A DNA stretch of 64,000 nt, from assembly GCA_028289445.1 (NCBI GenBank), contig JANQPO010000026.1, positions 1 to 64,000 of the forward strand. Reading direction: 5' to 3'. Below the pieces are notes generated by a model. The model did no database searches. It saw only the letters and a program-made list of their open reading frames with translations, and had not been told where the DNA came from. Within the stretch, counting starts at the first letter, position 1. Every line of letters begins with the position of its first letter. This document shows, piece after piece, positions 8,235 to 17,155 of the stretch. Position numbers and translations under genes: made by a program. The DNA comes from Tepidamorphaceae bacterium (GTDB lineage: Bacteria > Pseudomonadota > Alphaproteobacteria > Rhizobiales > JAKSCL01).

Positions 8235-9271
8235 CCCTTGCGTCGCAAGCCCGCAAGTATGAGCCCCGCGCGATCCCCACAAATGTGGGCGAGGCGCAAG
8301 TAAAGACCAGCGCCATGATCGCGTCTCTTGCCGCGGAAGGTTACGACACGGTTTCCGCACCGTTCGGGCACGCCTTGATCGATGCCGCTCAAAACGACGA
8401 TCGGATCATCGGGCTTACGGCGGACCTGTCGAAATACACCGATATGCATGTTTTCGCGAAAGCGATGCCAGAGCGGTTCTACCAGATGGGTATGGCGGAA
8501 CAGCTCCTGTTCTCCGCTGCGTCAGGCATGGCGAAGGAAGGCTTCTTGCCGTTCGCCGCCACCTATGCAGTTTTTGCCTCGCGCCGGGCCTATGACTTCA
8601 TTGCCATGGCGATTGCAGAACAAAACCTGCCGGTCAAAATCACCTGCGCCTTGCCAGGCTTAACCTCTGGATACGGACCCAGCCATCAGGCATTCGAGGA
8701 TCTGGCGATCTTTCGCGGGCTGCCGAACATGGTCCTGATCGATCCCTGCGATGCGGTGGACGTCGCTGGAATGGTTCCGGAGATGATCGCCCATCCCGGA
8801 CCGGTCTATGCCCGTCTTCTGCGCGGCCGGGTGCCGAGCGTTTTGACCAGACACAAACCCGACTACCGGTTCCAGTTGGGGAAGGCGCAGTTGATCCGCA
8901 ACGGCGCCGATGTGCTCGTGATCTCGTCGGGCATCATGACGATGCGTGCGCTCGATGCCGCCGAGCAATTGGCACGCGACGCCGTGGATGTGGCGGTCCT
9001 GCATGTCCCGACGATCAAACCGCTCGACGAGGCAACCATCCTGGCTGAGGCCGCAAGAGGTCGTCTCTGCGTGGTGGCGGAAAACCACACGGAGAATGGC
9101 GGGCTCGGCGAGGCCGTCGCGAAAGCACTGATGCTTGCCGGCGTGCGACCCGAGTTCCGGATGATCGCGCTGCCGGACGAGTTCCTGGAAGCGGGCGCGT
9201 TGCCGACGCTGCATGACATGTACGGGATTTCGACCGCCGGCGTAGCGAGACAAATCAAAGGCTGGCTTTGA
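8231..9271 (+). CDS. Transketolase-like protein, C-terminal subunit
   Basis: About 346 residues covering the pyrimidine-binding and C-terminal domains of transketolase. The segment M-G-M-A-E-Q-L-L-F-S-A-A-S-G-M-A contains the catalytic Glu that activates thiamine diphosphate, and the C-terminal domain carries the V-V-A-E-N-H-T-E-N-G-G-L-G pattern typical of the transketolase/DXS family. The start chosen is the ATG at 8231, inside an ATGA overlap with the upstream subunit; an in-frame extension to 8123 would lie within the neighbour. Together the two proteins should form one active enzyme. Confidence 0.92.
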   Translation: MTLASQARKYEPRAIPTNVGEAQVKTSAMIASLAAEGYDTVSAPFGHALIDAAQNDDRIIGLTADLSKYTDMHVFAKAMPERFYQMGMAEQLLFSAASGMAKEGFLPFAATYAVFASRRAYDFIAMAIAEQNLPVKITCALPGLTSGYGPSHQAFEDLAIFRGLPNMVLIDPCDAVDVAGMVPEMIAHPGPVYARLLRGRVPSVLTRHKPDYRFQLGKAQLIRNGADVLVISSGIMTMRALDAAEQLARDAVDVAVLHVPTIKPLDEATILAEAARGRLCVVAENHTENGGLGEAVAKALMLAGVRPEFRMIALPDEFLEAGALPTLHDMYGISTAGVARQIKGWL

Positions 9272-9290
9272 ACCGGCACGGGAGGATGTC

Positions 9291-10046
9291 TTGGGGCTTT
9301 TGAAGGATAAGATCGCGATTGTCACGGGCGCGGCCAGCCCCGCCGGGCTCGGCAAGGCGACGGCGGTGTTGTTCGCCGAGCACGGCGCCACGGTGGTGAT
9401 CACCGATTTGAACGAAAGAGATGCCGTGACGGCCGCGTCCGATCTGCCGGGCGATGGTCATTTCGGCATGGCCGGCAATGTGGTGGACAAAGCGGCTTGC
9501 GTCGCCGTTGCCGAAGCGGTCGCCGGAGCGTTCGGGCGGATCGATGTGCTCGTCAACAATGCCGGCATCACGCAGCCCTTGAAGCTGATGGACATCGAAC
9601 CGGAAAACTACGACGCGGTAACCGACGTGTCCTTACGCGGCACGTTGAACATGAGCCAATCGGTCATGCCGACCATGCGGGCGCAGAAATCTGGGTCGAT
9701 CATCAACTTGTCTTCGGTCTCCGCACAGCGTGGCGGCGGGATTTTCGGTGGGCCGCATTACTCCGCGGCGAAGGCCGGTGTTCTTGGCCTGACCAAGGCT
9801 ATGGCCCGGGAGTTCGCGCCGGACAATGTACGCACGAATGCGATTTGTCCGGGTTTCATCGCTACAGAGATCACAGCAGGAAAACTGACGCAGGAGTTGC
9901 GCGCTCAAGTCCTCGCCGGCATCCCCATGGGTCGCGCCGGCGAGGCCATCGACGTCGCCGGGTGCGCCTTGTTCCTAGCGTCGGATCTATCGGCCTACTG
10001 CACCGGCACCGAGATCGACGTTAACGGCGGTCTGCTTATCCACTGA
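9291..10046 (+). CDS. Short-chain dehydrogenase/reductase (SDR)
   Basis: A 251-residue classical SDR. It begins L-K-D-K-I-A-I-V-T-G-A-A-S-P-A-G-L-G, the nucleotide-binding glycine motif, has N-N-A-G-I-T, the catalytic Ser of L-S-S-V-S, and Y-S-A-A-K (catalytic Tyr and Lys). Asp after the second strand (V-I-T-D-L-N) suggests NAD(H) preference. The start is TTG at 9291 with GGAGGA four to five bases upstream. It follows the transketolase subunits by 19 bp, so all three are probably one transcription unit that oxidises or reduces a hydroxyl or keto group of the shared substrate. Its last 11 bases overlap the convergent LysR gene. Confidence 0.92.
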   Translation: MGLLKDKIAIVTGAASPAGLGKATAVLFAEHGATVVITDLNERDAVTAASDLPGDGHFGMAGNVVDKAACVAVAEAVAGAFGRIDVLVNNAGITQPLKLMDIEPENYDAVTDVSLRGTLNMSQSVMPTMRAQKSGSIINLSSVSAQRGGGIFGGPHYSAAKAGVLGLTKAMAREFAPDNVRTNAICPGFIATEITAGKLTQELRAQVLAGIPMGRAGEAIDVAGCALFLASDLSAYCTGTEIDVNGGLLIH

Positions 10047-11025
10047 CAGGGATCATGGGGTTCTCCAGGAACTCCGGGCTGGTCGCCTGCGTGAACCGGC
10101 ACCCTCGATGTTCGAGCGCGCTTCGCGCCCGATCGAAGTGTGATGCGGCTTCAGATCCGATCCACTCCGCGAACCGGCTGACGGTCCGGCGATTCAAATG
10201 TCGCGGCGGGCAAACGAACCAATAGGCGGGAAACTCGATCACTGGAATGTCCAGGGTAAAGGGAACCAACTCACCGCGCTCCAGCTCCGAGACACACAGC
10301 ATAGCGCTGTCGAGCGCGACGCCTCCGCCTTGCTTTGCCAGCTCGATTGCCATCGACGAGCGATCGAACCTGAACGGATAGGTCAGTTCATCAAGTTCGA
10401 TCCGATTGGTGGCAAGCCAAAGGTCCCAGCGGTAGATCGTCTTGACGCTGTCGATCAGTTGCGCGCCTCTGAGACGCTGCGCGGGCTCCGTCTTGTCCTT
10501 GAACTGCTCCAGATAGTCCGGACTGCAGAGCGGCAGCACGAGGTCGTTCATGATGCAGTTCACGGTCAGTCCAACCCAGGTGCCGAGACCGTAGCGAAGG
10601 TCGAAATCCACGGCTTCCGTCTCGAACTCGGTGAACTCCGGCGTGGCGTCGATGCGAATGTTCCAGTCGGGGTTCGCGGCGGTGAAGTTGGCGATGCGCG
10701 GCCCAAGCCAACGCACGCCGAAGCTAGGCGAAACCCGTATCGTGAGGCTGCGCATATCGCGTTGCCGCGCAATCGCACCCCTAGCATTACGAAGTGCTCC
10801 AAAGGCCCGCGTCGTCGTTTGGAAGAGCCTGTCGCCGTCAAGCGTTAGGATCAGTCGCCGCTTCTCGCGCCGGAAAAGCTTTACCCCGAACTGTGCTTCC
10901 AGAAGGCGGATTTGCTGGCTGACTGCCGAGGGCGACACCGACAGCTCGGCCGCAGCCTTTGTCACAGTGCCCAGGCGAGCGACGGCTTCGAAATACTCCG
11001 TTGCTTTGAGGTTGATATCGCGCAT
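10036..11025 (-). CDS. LysR-family regulator, GcvA-like
   Basis: About 329 residues from the ATG at 11025; a TTG ten codons upstream is possible. The N-terminal helix-turn-helix reads T-K-A-A-A-E-L-S-V-S-P-S-A-V-S-Q-Q-I, followed by F-G-V-K-L-F-R-R and a co-inducer domain with the R-V-S-P-S-F-G-V-R-W-L-G segment seen in the GcvA/AmpR branch. It is convergent with the SDR gene and points away from both operons. It likely responds to an island metabolite, but the target promoter is uncertain. Confidence 0.9.
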   Translation of the reverse strand: MRDINLKATEYFEAVARLGTVTKAAAELSVSPSAVSQQIRLLEAQFGVKLFRREKRRLILTLDGDRLFQTTTRAFGALRNARGAIARQRDMRSLTIRVSPSFGVRWLGPRIANFTAANPDWNIRIDATPEFTEFETEAVDFDLRYGLGTWVGLTVNCIMNDLVLPLCSPDYLEQFKDKTEPAQRLRGAQLIDSVKTIYRWDLWLATNRIELDELTYPFRFDRSSMAIELAKQGGGVALDSAMLCVSELERGELVPFTLDIPVIEFPAYWFVCPPRHLNRRTVSRFAEWIGSEAASHFDRARSALEHRGCRFTQATSPEFLENPMIPVSG

Positions 11026-11199
11026 CTCGGAATGCTGGGTGGACGCTCCGGACAAATCAAGGAGATTTTGCCTGTTGGTTCTGCGGTCACGGTATCAAGC
11101 TGTCGTGAGTGCAGATCTACGGCAGGTTTGATTTTGCTCGCCACATTTCTCGATTGGCCACATGGCGTGGCACCTGGGCAGGCAGGAGCCGGTGGACAC

Positions 11200-12114
11200 T
11201 CAGATAGACACGTTGTGGACATGGTCCACGCACAGAGCTTCAAGCCTTTCACTGAGGTCCCGGCACAGGTTCGGCATCACATCGTGCTTGCGCCTCAAAA
11301 TGCCTGTCTCTCGGTACCCGCTGATATTGGCGCAGCGAACACGGGCGAAGTCCTGCCACGCCTCACCCAAGGGTGTAACCGAGGTTGCAAGCGTCGCGAG
11401 GTCCGTGTTCGCCACGACATCAAGGGTGAAGGAGACATCATTGACCTCGATCTTCGGCACCGGCGGTGCGAAGCCGAATGTCTGGAAGAGTTGGTCGAAA
11501 CGCTTGCGAATGAACGTGCCCTGGGGCAGAGCCCAGTCGAGATGAGTCAGGTCTTCGATGCTGCGCTCGATCCCGTCGCTGGCCGGATGTCCCTTGCGCA
11601 CGAGGATCTGTGTGTCCGTCCGCACCAGGCTTTTCGCTTCGATCAGGTTGTGGTGTTCTTCGCGAAACGCCACCGGGCCGAAAACCAAATCAAGCTCCCC
11701 ACGCAGCAATTGTTCCGTCAGCAGTTCGGGAACACCGGCCACGATCCTGATCCGTGCACCGGGGCGATCCCGGACCAGTTGTGCGACCGCGCGCGGTAAC
11801 AGGCCGTTCAGCCAGTAATAGCCTGAGCCTATTGTCGTTTCCTCGTCGTCCTCATTGCGCGCGCTCTCCAAATGGCGGAGTGCGCTTCGATAGCTCGCAT
11901 CGATGGACTTTGCGTAGTCGCGAAGGATCTTGCCCATGGCGTTTGGACGGACGCCGCGGGGAAGCCGCTCCAGAAGCTCCATCTCGAACTCGTCTTCCAA
12001 ACGGCTGAGCTGCTTGGAAAGGGCGGGTTGCGAAATGCCCAGCTCTGCGGCGGCGGACGTGATGTTGCCGTGTTCAAGAGTCTTTAGAAACAATCGCAGA
12101 TGACGAATGTCCAT
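11200..12114 (-). CDS. LysR-family regulator divergent from the second TTT operon
   Basis: About 304 residues starting M-D-I-R-H-L-R-L-F at 12114. The helix-turn-helix is I-T-S-A-A-A-E-L-G-I-S-Q-P-A-L-S-K-Q-L, followed by L-E-R-L-P-R-G and a co-inducer domain. An in-frame extension to 12195 would enter the divergent promoter and is not favoured. The gene is divergent from tctC at 12236 with a 121-bp gap, the standard arrangement for a LysR protein that controls the adjacent operon and itself. A TTGACA hexamer at 12141-12146 could belong to the operon promoter. Confidence 0.92.
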   Translation of the reverse strand: MDIRHLRLFLKTLEHGNITSAAAELGISQPALSKQLSRLEDEFEMELLERLPRGVRPNAMGKILRDYAKSIDASYRSALRHLESARNEDDEETTIGSGYYWLNGLLPRAVAQLVRDRPGARIRIVAGVPELLTEQLLRGELDLVFGPVAFREEHHNLIEAKSLVRTDTQILVRKGHPASDGIERSIEDLTHLDWALPQGTFIRKRFDQLFQTFGFAPPVPKIEVNDVSFTLDVVANTDLATLATSVTPLGEAWQDFARVRCANISGYRETGILRRKHDVMPNLCRDLSERLEALCVDHVHNVSI

Positions 12115-12235
12115 AAGACATTCCATTCTGGTTATGTTTATTGACAAAAGCACAGATACCTGAGCATGGCAACGCCCTGCTACCGTCCGCCTCACGAAGA
12201 CGCTTAAGCACGAAGAAGACCCAAGGGAGGACTAG

Positions 12236-13204
12236 ATGTTCACACGACGCGCTACGATCGCGCTCATCGCAGGTGCTGTGGCATTCGGCGGGCTTATGGG
12301 CCAGCCGGCACTTGCCGATTATCCGGAAAAACCCATCACGCTGATCCTGCCCAACAAGTCGGGCGGCGGACTGGATATCAACGTCAGGATCATCCTCAAG
12401 CACCTGGCCAAGTACACCGATGCCAACATCGTCGTGAAGAACATCGCAGGCGGTGGCACCACCACCGGGACGCGAGCGGCCTATGACGCGCCGAAGGATG
12501 GGCACACGGTCTTCTTCTTCCACGAAGCGTTTATGGGAACCTCGGCCCAGGGAATCCTTGGGCGAGATTTCCGCCACATGATCCCGGTGGCACGCGCCGG
12601 TGCGATCGACATCATGTATGCCGGCGGCAAGAATGCTCCTTTCGAGGATTTCAACGGGCTGGTGGACTACGCCAAGGCCAATCCCGGAAAGGTGCGCATC
12701 GGCGTGCAATTGACGGCGCTCAATCACATCATCGCCCTCAGCTTCATGGATGCGCTCGGGGTCGAGTTTAAGCTTATCAACGTGCCGGGCGGCAACGGCC
12801 CGATGCGGGCGGCGCTGATCGGAGGACAGGTCGATCTCGCGGTCACCTTGCCCTCTGCAGCCAAGGCCTATGTGGAGAGCGGCGACATGAAGCAGATCGT
12901 CTTCATGGCCGACTACAAGCCTCGGGCCCTTCCCGAGATTCAGCTATCTTCCGAGGTGGACCACCCGGAACTGCAATGGGCAGCGACGAACTACTTCTTC
13001 CTGCATAAGGACACGCCGCAGGAGGCCCGCGATTGGTGGGCCGAGATGATCGGAAAGGTGATGGCGGACGAGGAGCTCCAGGCCGAGCTTGGCGGCAAGA
13101 TCGAGGATCTGCGCTTCTCCAGCGGCGAAGAACTCCGCGCCGAGGTCGAGGCCTCCTATGCTCGCTTCGAAGCCATCGTCGAGAAATACGACCTCAAGAA
13201 ATAG
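12236..13204 (+). CDS. TctC/Bug-family periplasmic binding protein of TTT transporter 2
   Basis: A 322-residue protein with a signal peptide ending near A-L-A at residue 30 and the mature start D-Y-P-E-K-P-I-T-L-I-L-P-N-K-S-G-G, typical of Bug proteins but with N-K-S in place of the usual Y-x-P. It captures the substrate in the periplasm and hands it to the TctB/TctA membrane parts. GGGAGG precedes the ATG. It is the first gene of a nine-gene plus-strand operon and lies next to its probable LysR regulator. Confidence 0.94.
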   Translation: MFTRRATIALIAGAVAFGGLMGQPALADYPEKPITLILPNKSGGGLDINVRIILKHLAKYTDANIVVKNIAGGGTTTGTRAAYDAPKDGHTVFFFHEAFMGTSAQGILGRDFRHMIPVARAGAIDIMYAGGKNAPFEDFNGLVDYAKANPGKVRIGVQLTALNHIIALSFMDALGVEFKLINVPGGNGPMRAALIGGQVDLAVTLPSAAKAYVESGDMKQIVFMADYKPRALPEIQLSSEVDHPELQWAATNYFFLHKDTPQEARDWWAEMIGKVMADEELQAELGGKIEDLRFSSGEELRAEVEASYARFEAIVEKYDLKK

Positions 13205-13218
13205 CTCGAAGCACGTGG

Positions 13219-13241
13219 CCCCGGGCGGCATTCGCCCGGGG
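13219..13241 (+). other. Intercistronic GC-rich stem-loop after tctC
   Basis: CCCCGGGCG (13219-13227) and CGCCCGGGG (13233-13241) form a perfect 9-bp stem with a 5-base loop. No U-tract follows, so it is not a classical terminator. Hairpins between a binding-protein gene and the membrane-subunit genes commonly protect the upstream mRNA from 3' decay and raise binding-protein output; that role here is inferred. Confidence 0.6.
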
Positions 13242-13261
13242 GCTGCCAAAGGACCAGTCCC

Positions 13262-13729
13262 ATGAAGGAGCGTGTCATCGCGCTGTTCCTGATGGCATTT
13301 TCGGCCATCTTGTTCCTCAGCGCCTTGTCGATCCCCGAGCCGAGATTTGAGCCGCTCGGCGCCGGCTTTCTCGGCAAGGCAATCCCGGCGCTGATCTTTC
13401 TACTGGGTCTGATTCTGGCGATCCCGGCCTTTCGAACCGTAACCGAGAAGGTGGCCACCCTTTCGGCCAGTTCGATCTGGGCGCAGATGGGAATGACGGT
13501 TCAGATCTTCGCGGCGCTCTGCCTTTACATCCTCGGATTGGGCCTGGGCGAGGGCTTTGCCGCCTATGTCATCACATCGGTGATCTTCTTCATGGTCTGC
13601 GCCTTCATCCTGGCGCCGCAGGTCTTCGGCCGCCCGGTCGAACTGGCCGTGACATTCGTCTCCGCGTGCGTTCTTTGCGGCTTCATCGGCTGGGGCTTCT
13701 CCGAAGTCCTGCATGTGAGCCTGCCATGA
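13262..13729 (+). CDS. TctB-family small membrane subunit of TTT transporter 2
   Basis: A 155-residue protein with four membrane helices and the TctB pattern E-P-L-G-A-G-F-L-G-K after the first. It lies between tctC and tctA, overlapping the tctA start by ATGA, so the two membrane subunits should be made in step. It is similar in layout to the TctB at 5496-5969, which suggests the two transporters are relatives with different cargo. Confidence 0.92.
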   Translation: MKERVIALFLMAFSAILFLSALSIPEPRFEPLGAGFLGKAIPALIFLLGLILAIPAFRTVTEKVATLSASSIWAQMGMTVQIFAALCLYILGLGLGEGFAAYVITSVIFFMVCAFILAPQVFGRPVELAVTFVSACVLCGFIGWGFSEVLHVSLP

Positions 13730-15237
13730 TCGAGCAGATCGCCGCCAGCCTCCTGGCCCATCTCACGCTGATGGCGATGTTCTTTTCCGTCCTCGGCGTA
13801 TCGCTGGGCTTGGTTTTCGGCGCCATGCCGGGGCTGAACCAAGGCGTGCTGATGGCACTGACCTTGCCGCTCACGTTCTACATGGACAGCAACTACGCCC
13901 AGTTTCTGTTGATCGGCATGTATGTTGGCGGCGTGTCGGGCTCGATGGTCACCGGCGTGACGTTGGGCATCCCCGGCTCGCCCTCCTCGATCATGACCAC
14001 ATTCGACGGCCACGCCATGGCCAAGCAGGGCCGCGCGAGCGAGGCGCTAGCGCTCGGCGTTACCGCGTCTTTCATCGGCGGGCTTATTTCTTGGGTGATC
14101 CTCGCCTCGATCTCGGTTCCGTTGGCGCGGTTCGCGGTCACGCTGACGGGGTTTGAGTTTTCAGCCCTGATCTTCGGCGGGCTTCTCATGATCGCCAGCG
14201 CCGGCGGCGGCAACTTCTGGAAAGGGCTGGTCGCGGGCTTCTTGGGTATCCTCGTCGCCCTGGTCGGGCTGGACCCGGTCGGCAACGACGCTCGCTTTAC
14301 GTTCGGGATCGAGAAACTGGAAACCGGCTTTTCCATCTTTCCGGTGATGCTGGGCATTTTCGCGATCGGTCACCTGATCGGCGATATCCAAAAGGATGGT
14401 GGCGGCGGTAAACAGGTGGATGTGCGGGTCTCCGACATCCTAGCCTCGGTGGGCACTGCCTTCAGATATTGGGGCAATCTGATCCGATCTTCGCTCATTG
14501 GCACCTGGATCGGTATCTTGCCCGGTATCGGGGCCAATATCGGCTCGGTCATCGCCTATACGGTCACGCGCAACCTCTCCAAAGAACCCAAGAAATTCGG
14601 GACCGGCGCGGAAGAGGGCATCGTCGCCTCGGAGGCCGGCAACAACTCAACGATCGGCGGCGCGCTGATCCCGATGATCACGCTCGGCATCCCGGGATCG
14701 GCAGCCGACGTGATCCTGATGGCAGCGCTGATTTTTCACAATATCGAACCCGGTCCTCTGCTCATGTTCGAGCACTCGGACACCTTTTTCGGCATCGTTG
14801 CCACTTACCTGGTCGCCAATATCCTCATGTTCGCGCTGCTCTTGGCGACGTGCCGCTATCTGGGTCGCATGGGCGAGATTCCGCGCCATATCCTCGCGCC
14901 GGCGATCTTCGTGCTCGCGGTGATCGGTGTCTATTCGATCAACAACCAGCTTTTCGATGTCTGGGTGATGCTGGCGTTCGGCGCCGTTGGGATGGCCATG
15001 CGATGGGCCTCGATCCCGGCAGCGCCTTTTGTCATCGGCTATGTGCTGACGCCGCTTCTTGAGGTCAAGGTGCGCTCGTCGCTGATGGAATCAGACGGCT
15101 CGTGGCTGCCGTTTCTGACACGGCCCCTGACGCTGGGCATCCTGATCTTCTCTTTGATTTTTGTCCTTTATCCGGTCGTTGCGCGGGCCGTTCGCGAACG
15201 CACCGGCGCGGGCCGGGTCGATCACACGGCAGAGTAG
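13726..15237 (+). CDS. TctA-family large membrane subunit of TTT transporter 2
   Basis: About 503 residues from the ATG at 13726, which overlaps the tctB stop. The TctA glycine motifs are present: G-A-M-P-G-L-N-Q-G near residue 30, G-I-L-P-G-I-G-A-N and L-G-I-P-G-S-A-A-D in the second half. It forms the channel of the second TTT importer. Five bases separate its stop from the ATG of the hydrolase gene, so transporter and catabolic enzymes are co-transcribed. Confidence 0.95.
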   Translation: MIEQIAASLLAHLTLMAMFFSVLGVSLGLVFGAMPGLNQGVLMALTLPLTFYMDSNYAQFLLIGMYVGGVSGSMVTGVTLGIPGSPSSIMTTFDGHAMAKQGRASEALALGVTASFIGGLISWVILASISVPLARFAVTLTGFEFSALIFGGLLMIASAGGGNFWKGLVAGFLGILVALVGLDPVGNDARFTFGIEKLETGFSIFPVMLGIFAIGHLIGDIQKDGGGGKQVDVRVSDILASVGTAFRYWGNLIRSSLIGTWIGILPGIGANIGSVIAYTVTRNLSKEPKKFGTGAEEGIVASEAGNNSTIGGALIPMITLGIPGSAADVILMAALIFHNIEPGPLLMFEHSDTFFGIVATYLVANILMFALLLATCRYLGRMGEIPRHILAPAIFVLAVIGVYSINNQLFDVWVMLAFGAVGMAMRWASIPAAPFVIGYVLTPLLEVKVRSSLMESDGSWLPFLTRPLTLGILIFSLIFVLYPVVARAVRERTGAGRVDHTAE

Positions 15238-15242
15238 GCGCG

Positions 15243-15947
15243 ATGCACGAGACCCTGATGATCGAAACCCCAGACGGTGTCATGCCGGTCGAGCACTTCG
15301 GTCTGCCAAGCACGACCGGGATCATCGTCTACATGGACGGGTTCGGGCTGCGCGACGAGTTGCGGGACATGTGTCTACGCCACAGCGAGACCGGCCACGC
15401 GGTCTACCTGCCCAACCTCTATTACCGTCACGGCGGGCCGTCGTTTGATCCGCCGAATGCGCCAGGCTGTGCGCCGTCTGAAGAGGCGCAGCGAATGAAC
15501 CGCGCGACGACCGTCGATATGACCGTTGCGGACACTGGCGCGCTGATGCAGTCCGAGGCGATCAATGCCTGGGCCACCGTCGGTTATTGTATGGGCGGAC
15601 GGCACGCGATCGCGGCGGCGGCGGCCTATCCCGATGCTGTCCGCGCGTGTTTGTCGATCCATGGCGGACAGATGATCTGGGACGGCCCGTCGTCCTGCGA
15701 GCGCGCGATCCCGAAGATCCGCGCCGAGCTGTTCTTGGCATTCGCCAAGGACGACCCGTCCTGTTCCGACGCTGACAAGGCGCTGCTGCGCGAGGCACTG
15801 CTGGCCCTCGGTGTGACGGGCGAGGCGCGCGACTACGAAGCGGCACATGGCTGGAGCTTTCCCCAGCGGCATTGCCACGACGCAGCGGCGTCGGAGGATG
15901 TCTGGCGCATCGCCGCCGGGATGTTCGCGAGGACGCTCAGATCATGA
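15243..15947 (+). CDS. Dienelactone hydrolase-family alpha/beta hydrolase
   Basis: About 234 residues of the dienelactone hydrolase fold. The nucleophile elbow is G-Y-C-M-G-G, so the nucleophile is Cys, as in true dienelactone hydrolases, followed by an Asp in A-K-D-D-P and a His in A-A-H-G-W-S-F-P, completing a Cys-Asp-His triad. The family opens lactones or cleaves small esters and acts in the cytoplasm. The start at 15243 sits five bases after tctA; the longer frame from 15102 is inside tctA. In this operon it may open a lactone formed by the epimerase/dehydrogenase-like gene (inference). Confidence 0.88.
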   Translation: MHETLMIETPDGVMPVEHFGLPSTTGIIVYMDGFGLRDELRDMCLRHSETGHAVYLPNLYYRHGGPSFDPPNAPGCAPSEEAQRMNRATTVDMTVADTGALMQSEAINAWATVGYCMGGRHAIAAAAAYPDAVRACLSIHGGQMIWDGPSSCERAIPKIRAELFLAFAKDDPSCSDADKALLREALLALGVTGEARDYEAAHGWSFPQRHCHDAAASEDVWRIAAGMFARTLRS

Positions 15948-17155
15948 CCGATCCGCTTTCACCGGAAGCGTTGCGCGCCGACGTGATCCAGTACGCCCGG
16001 ATGGGCGAACACCGCACAGCTTCAAAGGTCGATCTTGAGACAGCCGGCTGGATCAAGGAGGAGATGCTCGCTGCGGGACTTCAGGCCGACTTCGACACCT
16101 GGCCACTGCGCCAGTTTCAGCTTGAGTCCTGCTGGGTCGAAACGCTCGGCACGCGGATCGGTGCCTTTCCCCTCTGGCACCCTACGCCGATCGGGAACGA
16201 TCCGATCAATCTGCCGCTTGCGGCCGGTGGCGATCTGAGGGGCAAGTCTGCACTGGTGCTGTTCGACGACCTGATGGTCACAGCCAAGAGCGATCACGCC
16301 ACCAAGATCGAGGCCGCCGCCCAGGCTGGCGCTCGCGCAATCGTCGGCTGCACACCCCATGCGTCGGGGGAGATCTACGGACAGAACGTGATCCCGCCGC
16401 TTAACCAGAAGCCCTGGCCGATTCCGGTGCTCATGGTCGCTCCGAAACACTGGCATGTCCTGAGCGATGCAGCCGACCATGGCGATCTAGCGACACTCTG
16501 TCTCTCGGGCATCGACAACCCTGCCGCGAAAGCGCGCAATGTCGTGTCCCGTCTGGATCGAGGGTCGCGCTGGATTGTCGTCAGCACGCCGCAAAGCGGC
16601 TGGTTCCGCTGCGCCGGCGAGCGTGGTGCGGGAATCGCTCTCTTGCTGGGCCTCGCCCGTTGGGCGGCCGCGTCGAACATGCCGCAGAGTTTCCTCTTTC
16701 TGTCGAACTCCGGGCACGAGATCGGCCATATGGGCATTCATCATATCTTCGAGCAAGACCTCCTGCCATCGCCCGATCAAACCGATTTCTGGCTGCATCT
16801 TGGAGCCTCCATCGGCACACGGGCCTATGCGCAGACAGATGGTGTCCTTAGCCCGCGCGGTCCGGAGCCTGAAAGCTGGCTCTTCTGCTCGGGCGATCTG
16901 CAAGCCCCTCTCGAACGCGCCTTCGAGGCGCTGCCGCATCTCTCGGCGGAACCTTACAACCGCAAGAACGGTGAGATCCGGTGGATTCTCAAGCGTGGCT
17001 ACTCAGCCTTCTCGCTGATGGGGCCGCAGCGCTTCTTCCATCTGGCGAGCGACGGGCCCGAGGCCGTGGATGCTGCCTTGTTGTCCACCATCGGCAGAAC
17101 GCTTTGCCGAACGTTCAAGGCGCTCGCATCCGTTCAAGAAGAGGCCGCGACATGA
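15944..17155 (+). CDS. M28 peptidase-like protein with degenerate metal site
   Basis: About 403 residues from an ATGA-overlapping start. The layout resembles M28 aminopeptidases: an N-terminal helix with W-I-K-E-E-M, a PA-like insert near residues 80-160, then N-V-V-S-R-L. Where M28 enzymes have H-x-D, D-N-A-S-G and G-E-E-x-G, this protein reads S-T-P-Q-S-G, E-R-G-A-G and G-H-E-I-G-H. Most zinc ligands therefore appear to be missing or replaced, while one Glu and two His remain in the last motif. It may be a non-peptidase hydrolase, a single-metal enzyme or an inactive homologue. Being sixth from the end of a catabolic operon, it probably acts on the imported compound. Confidence 0.7.
   Translation: MTDPLSPEALRADVIQYARMGEHRTASKVDLETAGWIKEEMLAAGLQADFDTWPLRQFQLESCWVETLGTRIGAFPLWHPTPIGNDPINLPLAAGGDLRGKSALVLFDDLMVTAKSDHATKIEAAAQAGARAIVGCTPHASGEIYGQNVIPPLNQKPWPIPVLMVAPKHWHVLSDAADHGDLATLCLSGIDNPAAKARNVVSRLDRGSRWIVVSTPQSGWFRCAGERGAGIALLLGLARWAAASNMPQSFLFLSNSGHEIGHMGIHHIFEQDLLPSPDQTDFWLHLGASIGTRAYAQTDGVLSPRGPEPESWLFCSGDLQAPLERAFEALPHLSAEPYNRKNGEIRWILKRGYSAFSLMGPQRFFHLASDGPEAVDAALLSTIGRTLCRTFKALASVQEEAAT

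Noticed and set aside
7380..10046. A sulfoquinovose transketolase (sulfo-TK) pathway
   Set aside because: Only the split transketolase fits; the isomerase, aldolase-like and sulfonate-export genes of that pathway are not visible, and the island contains sulfate-ester hydrolases rather than sulfonate enzymes.
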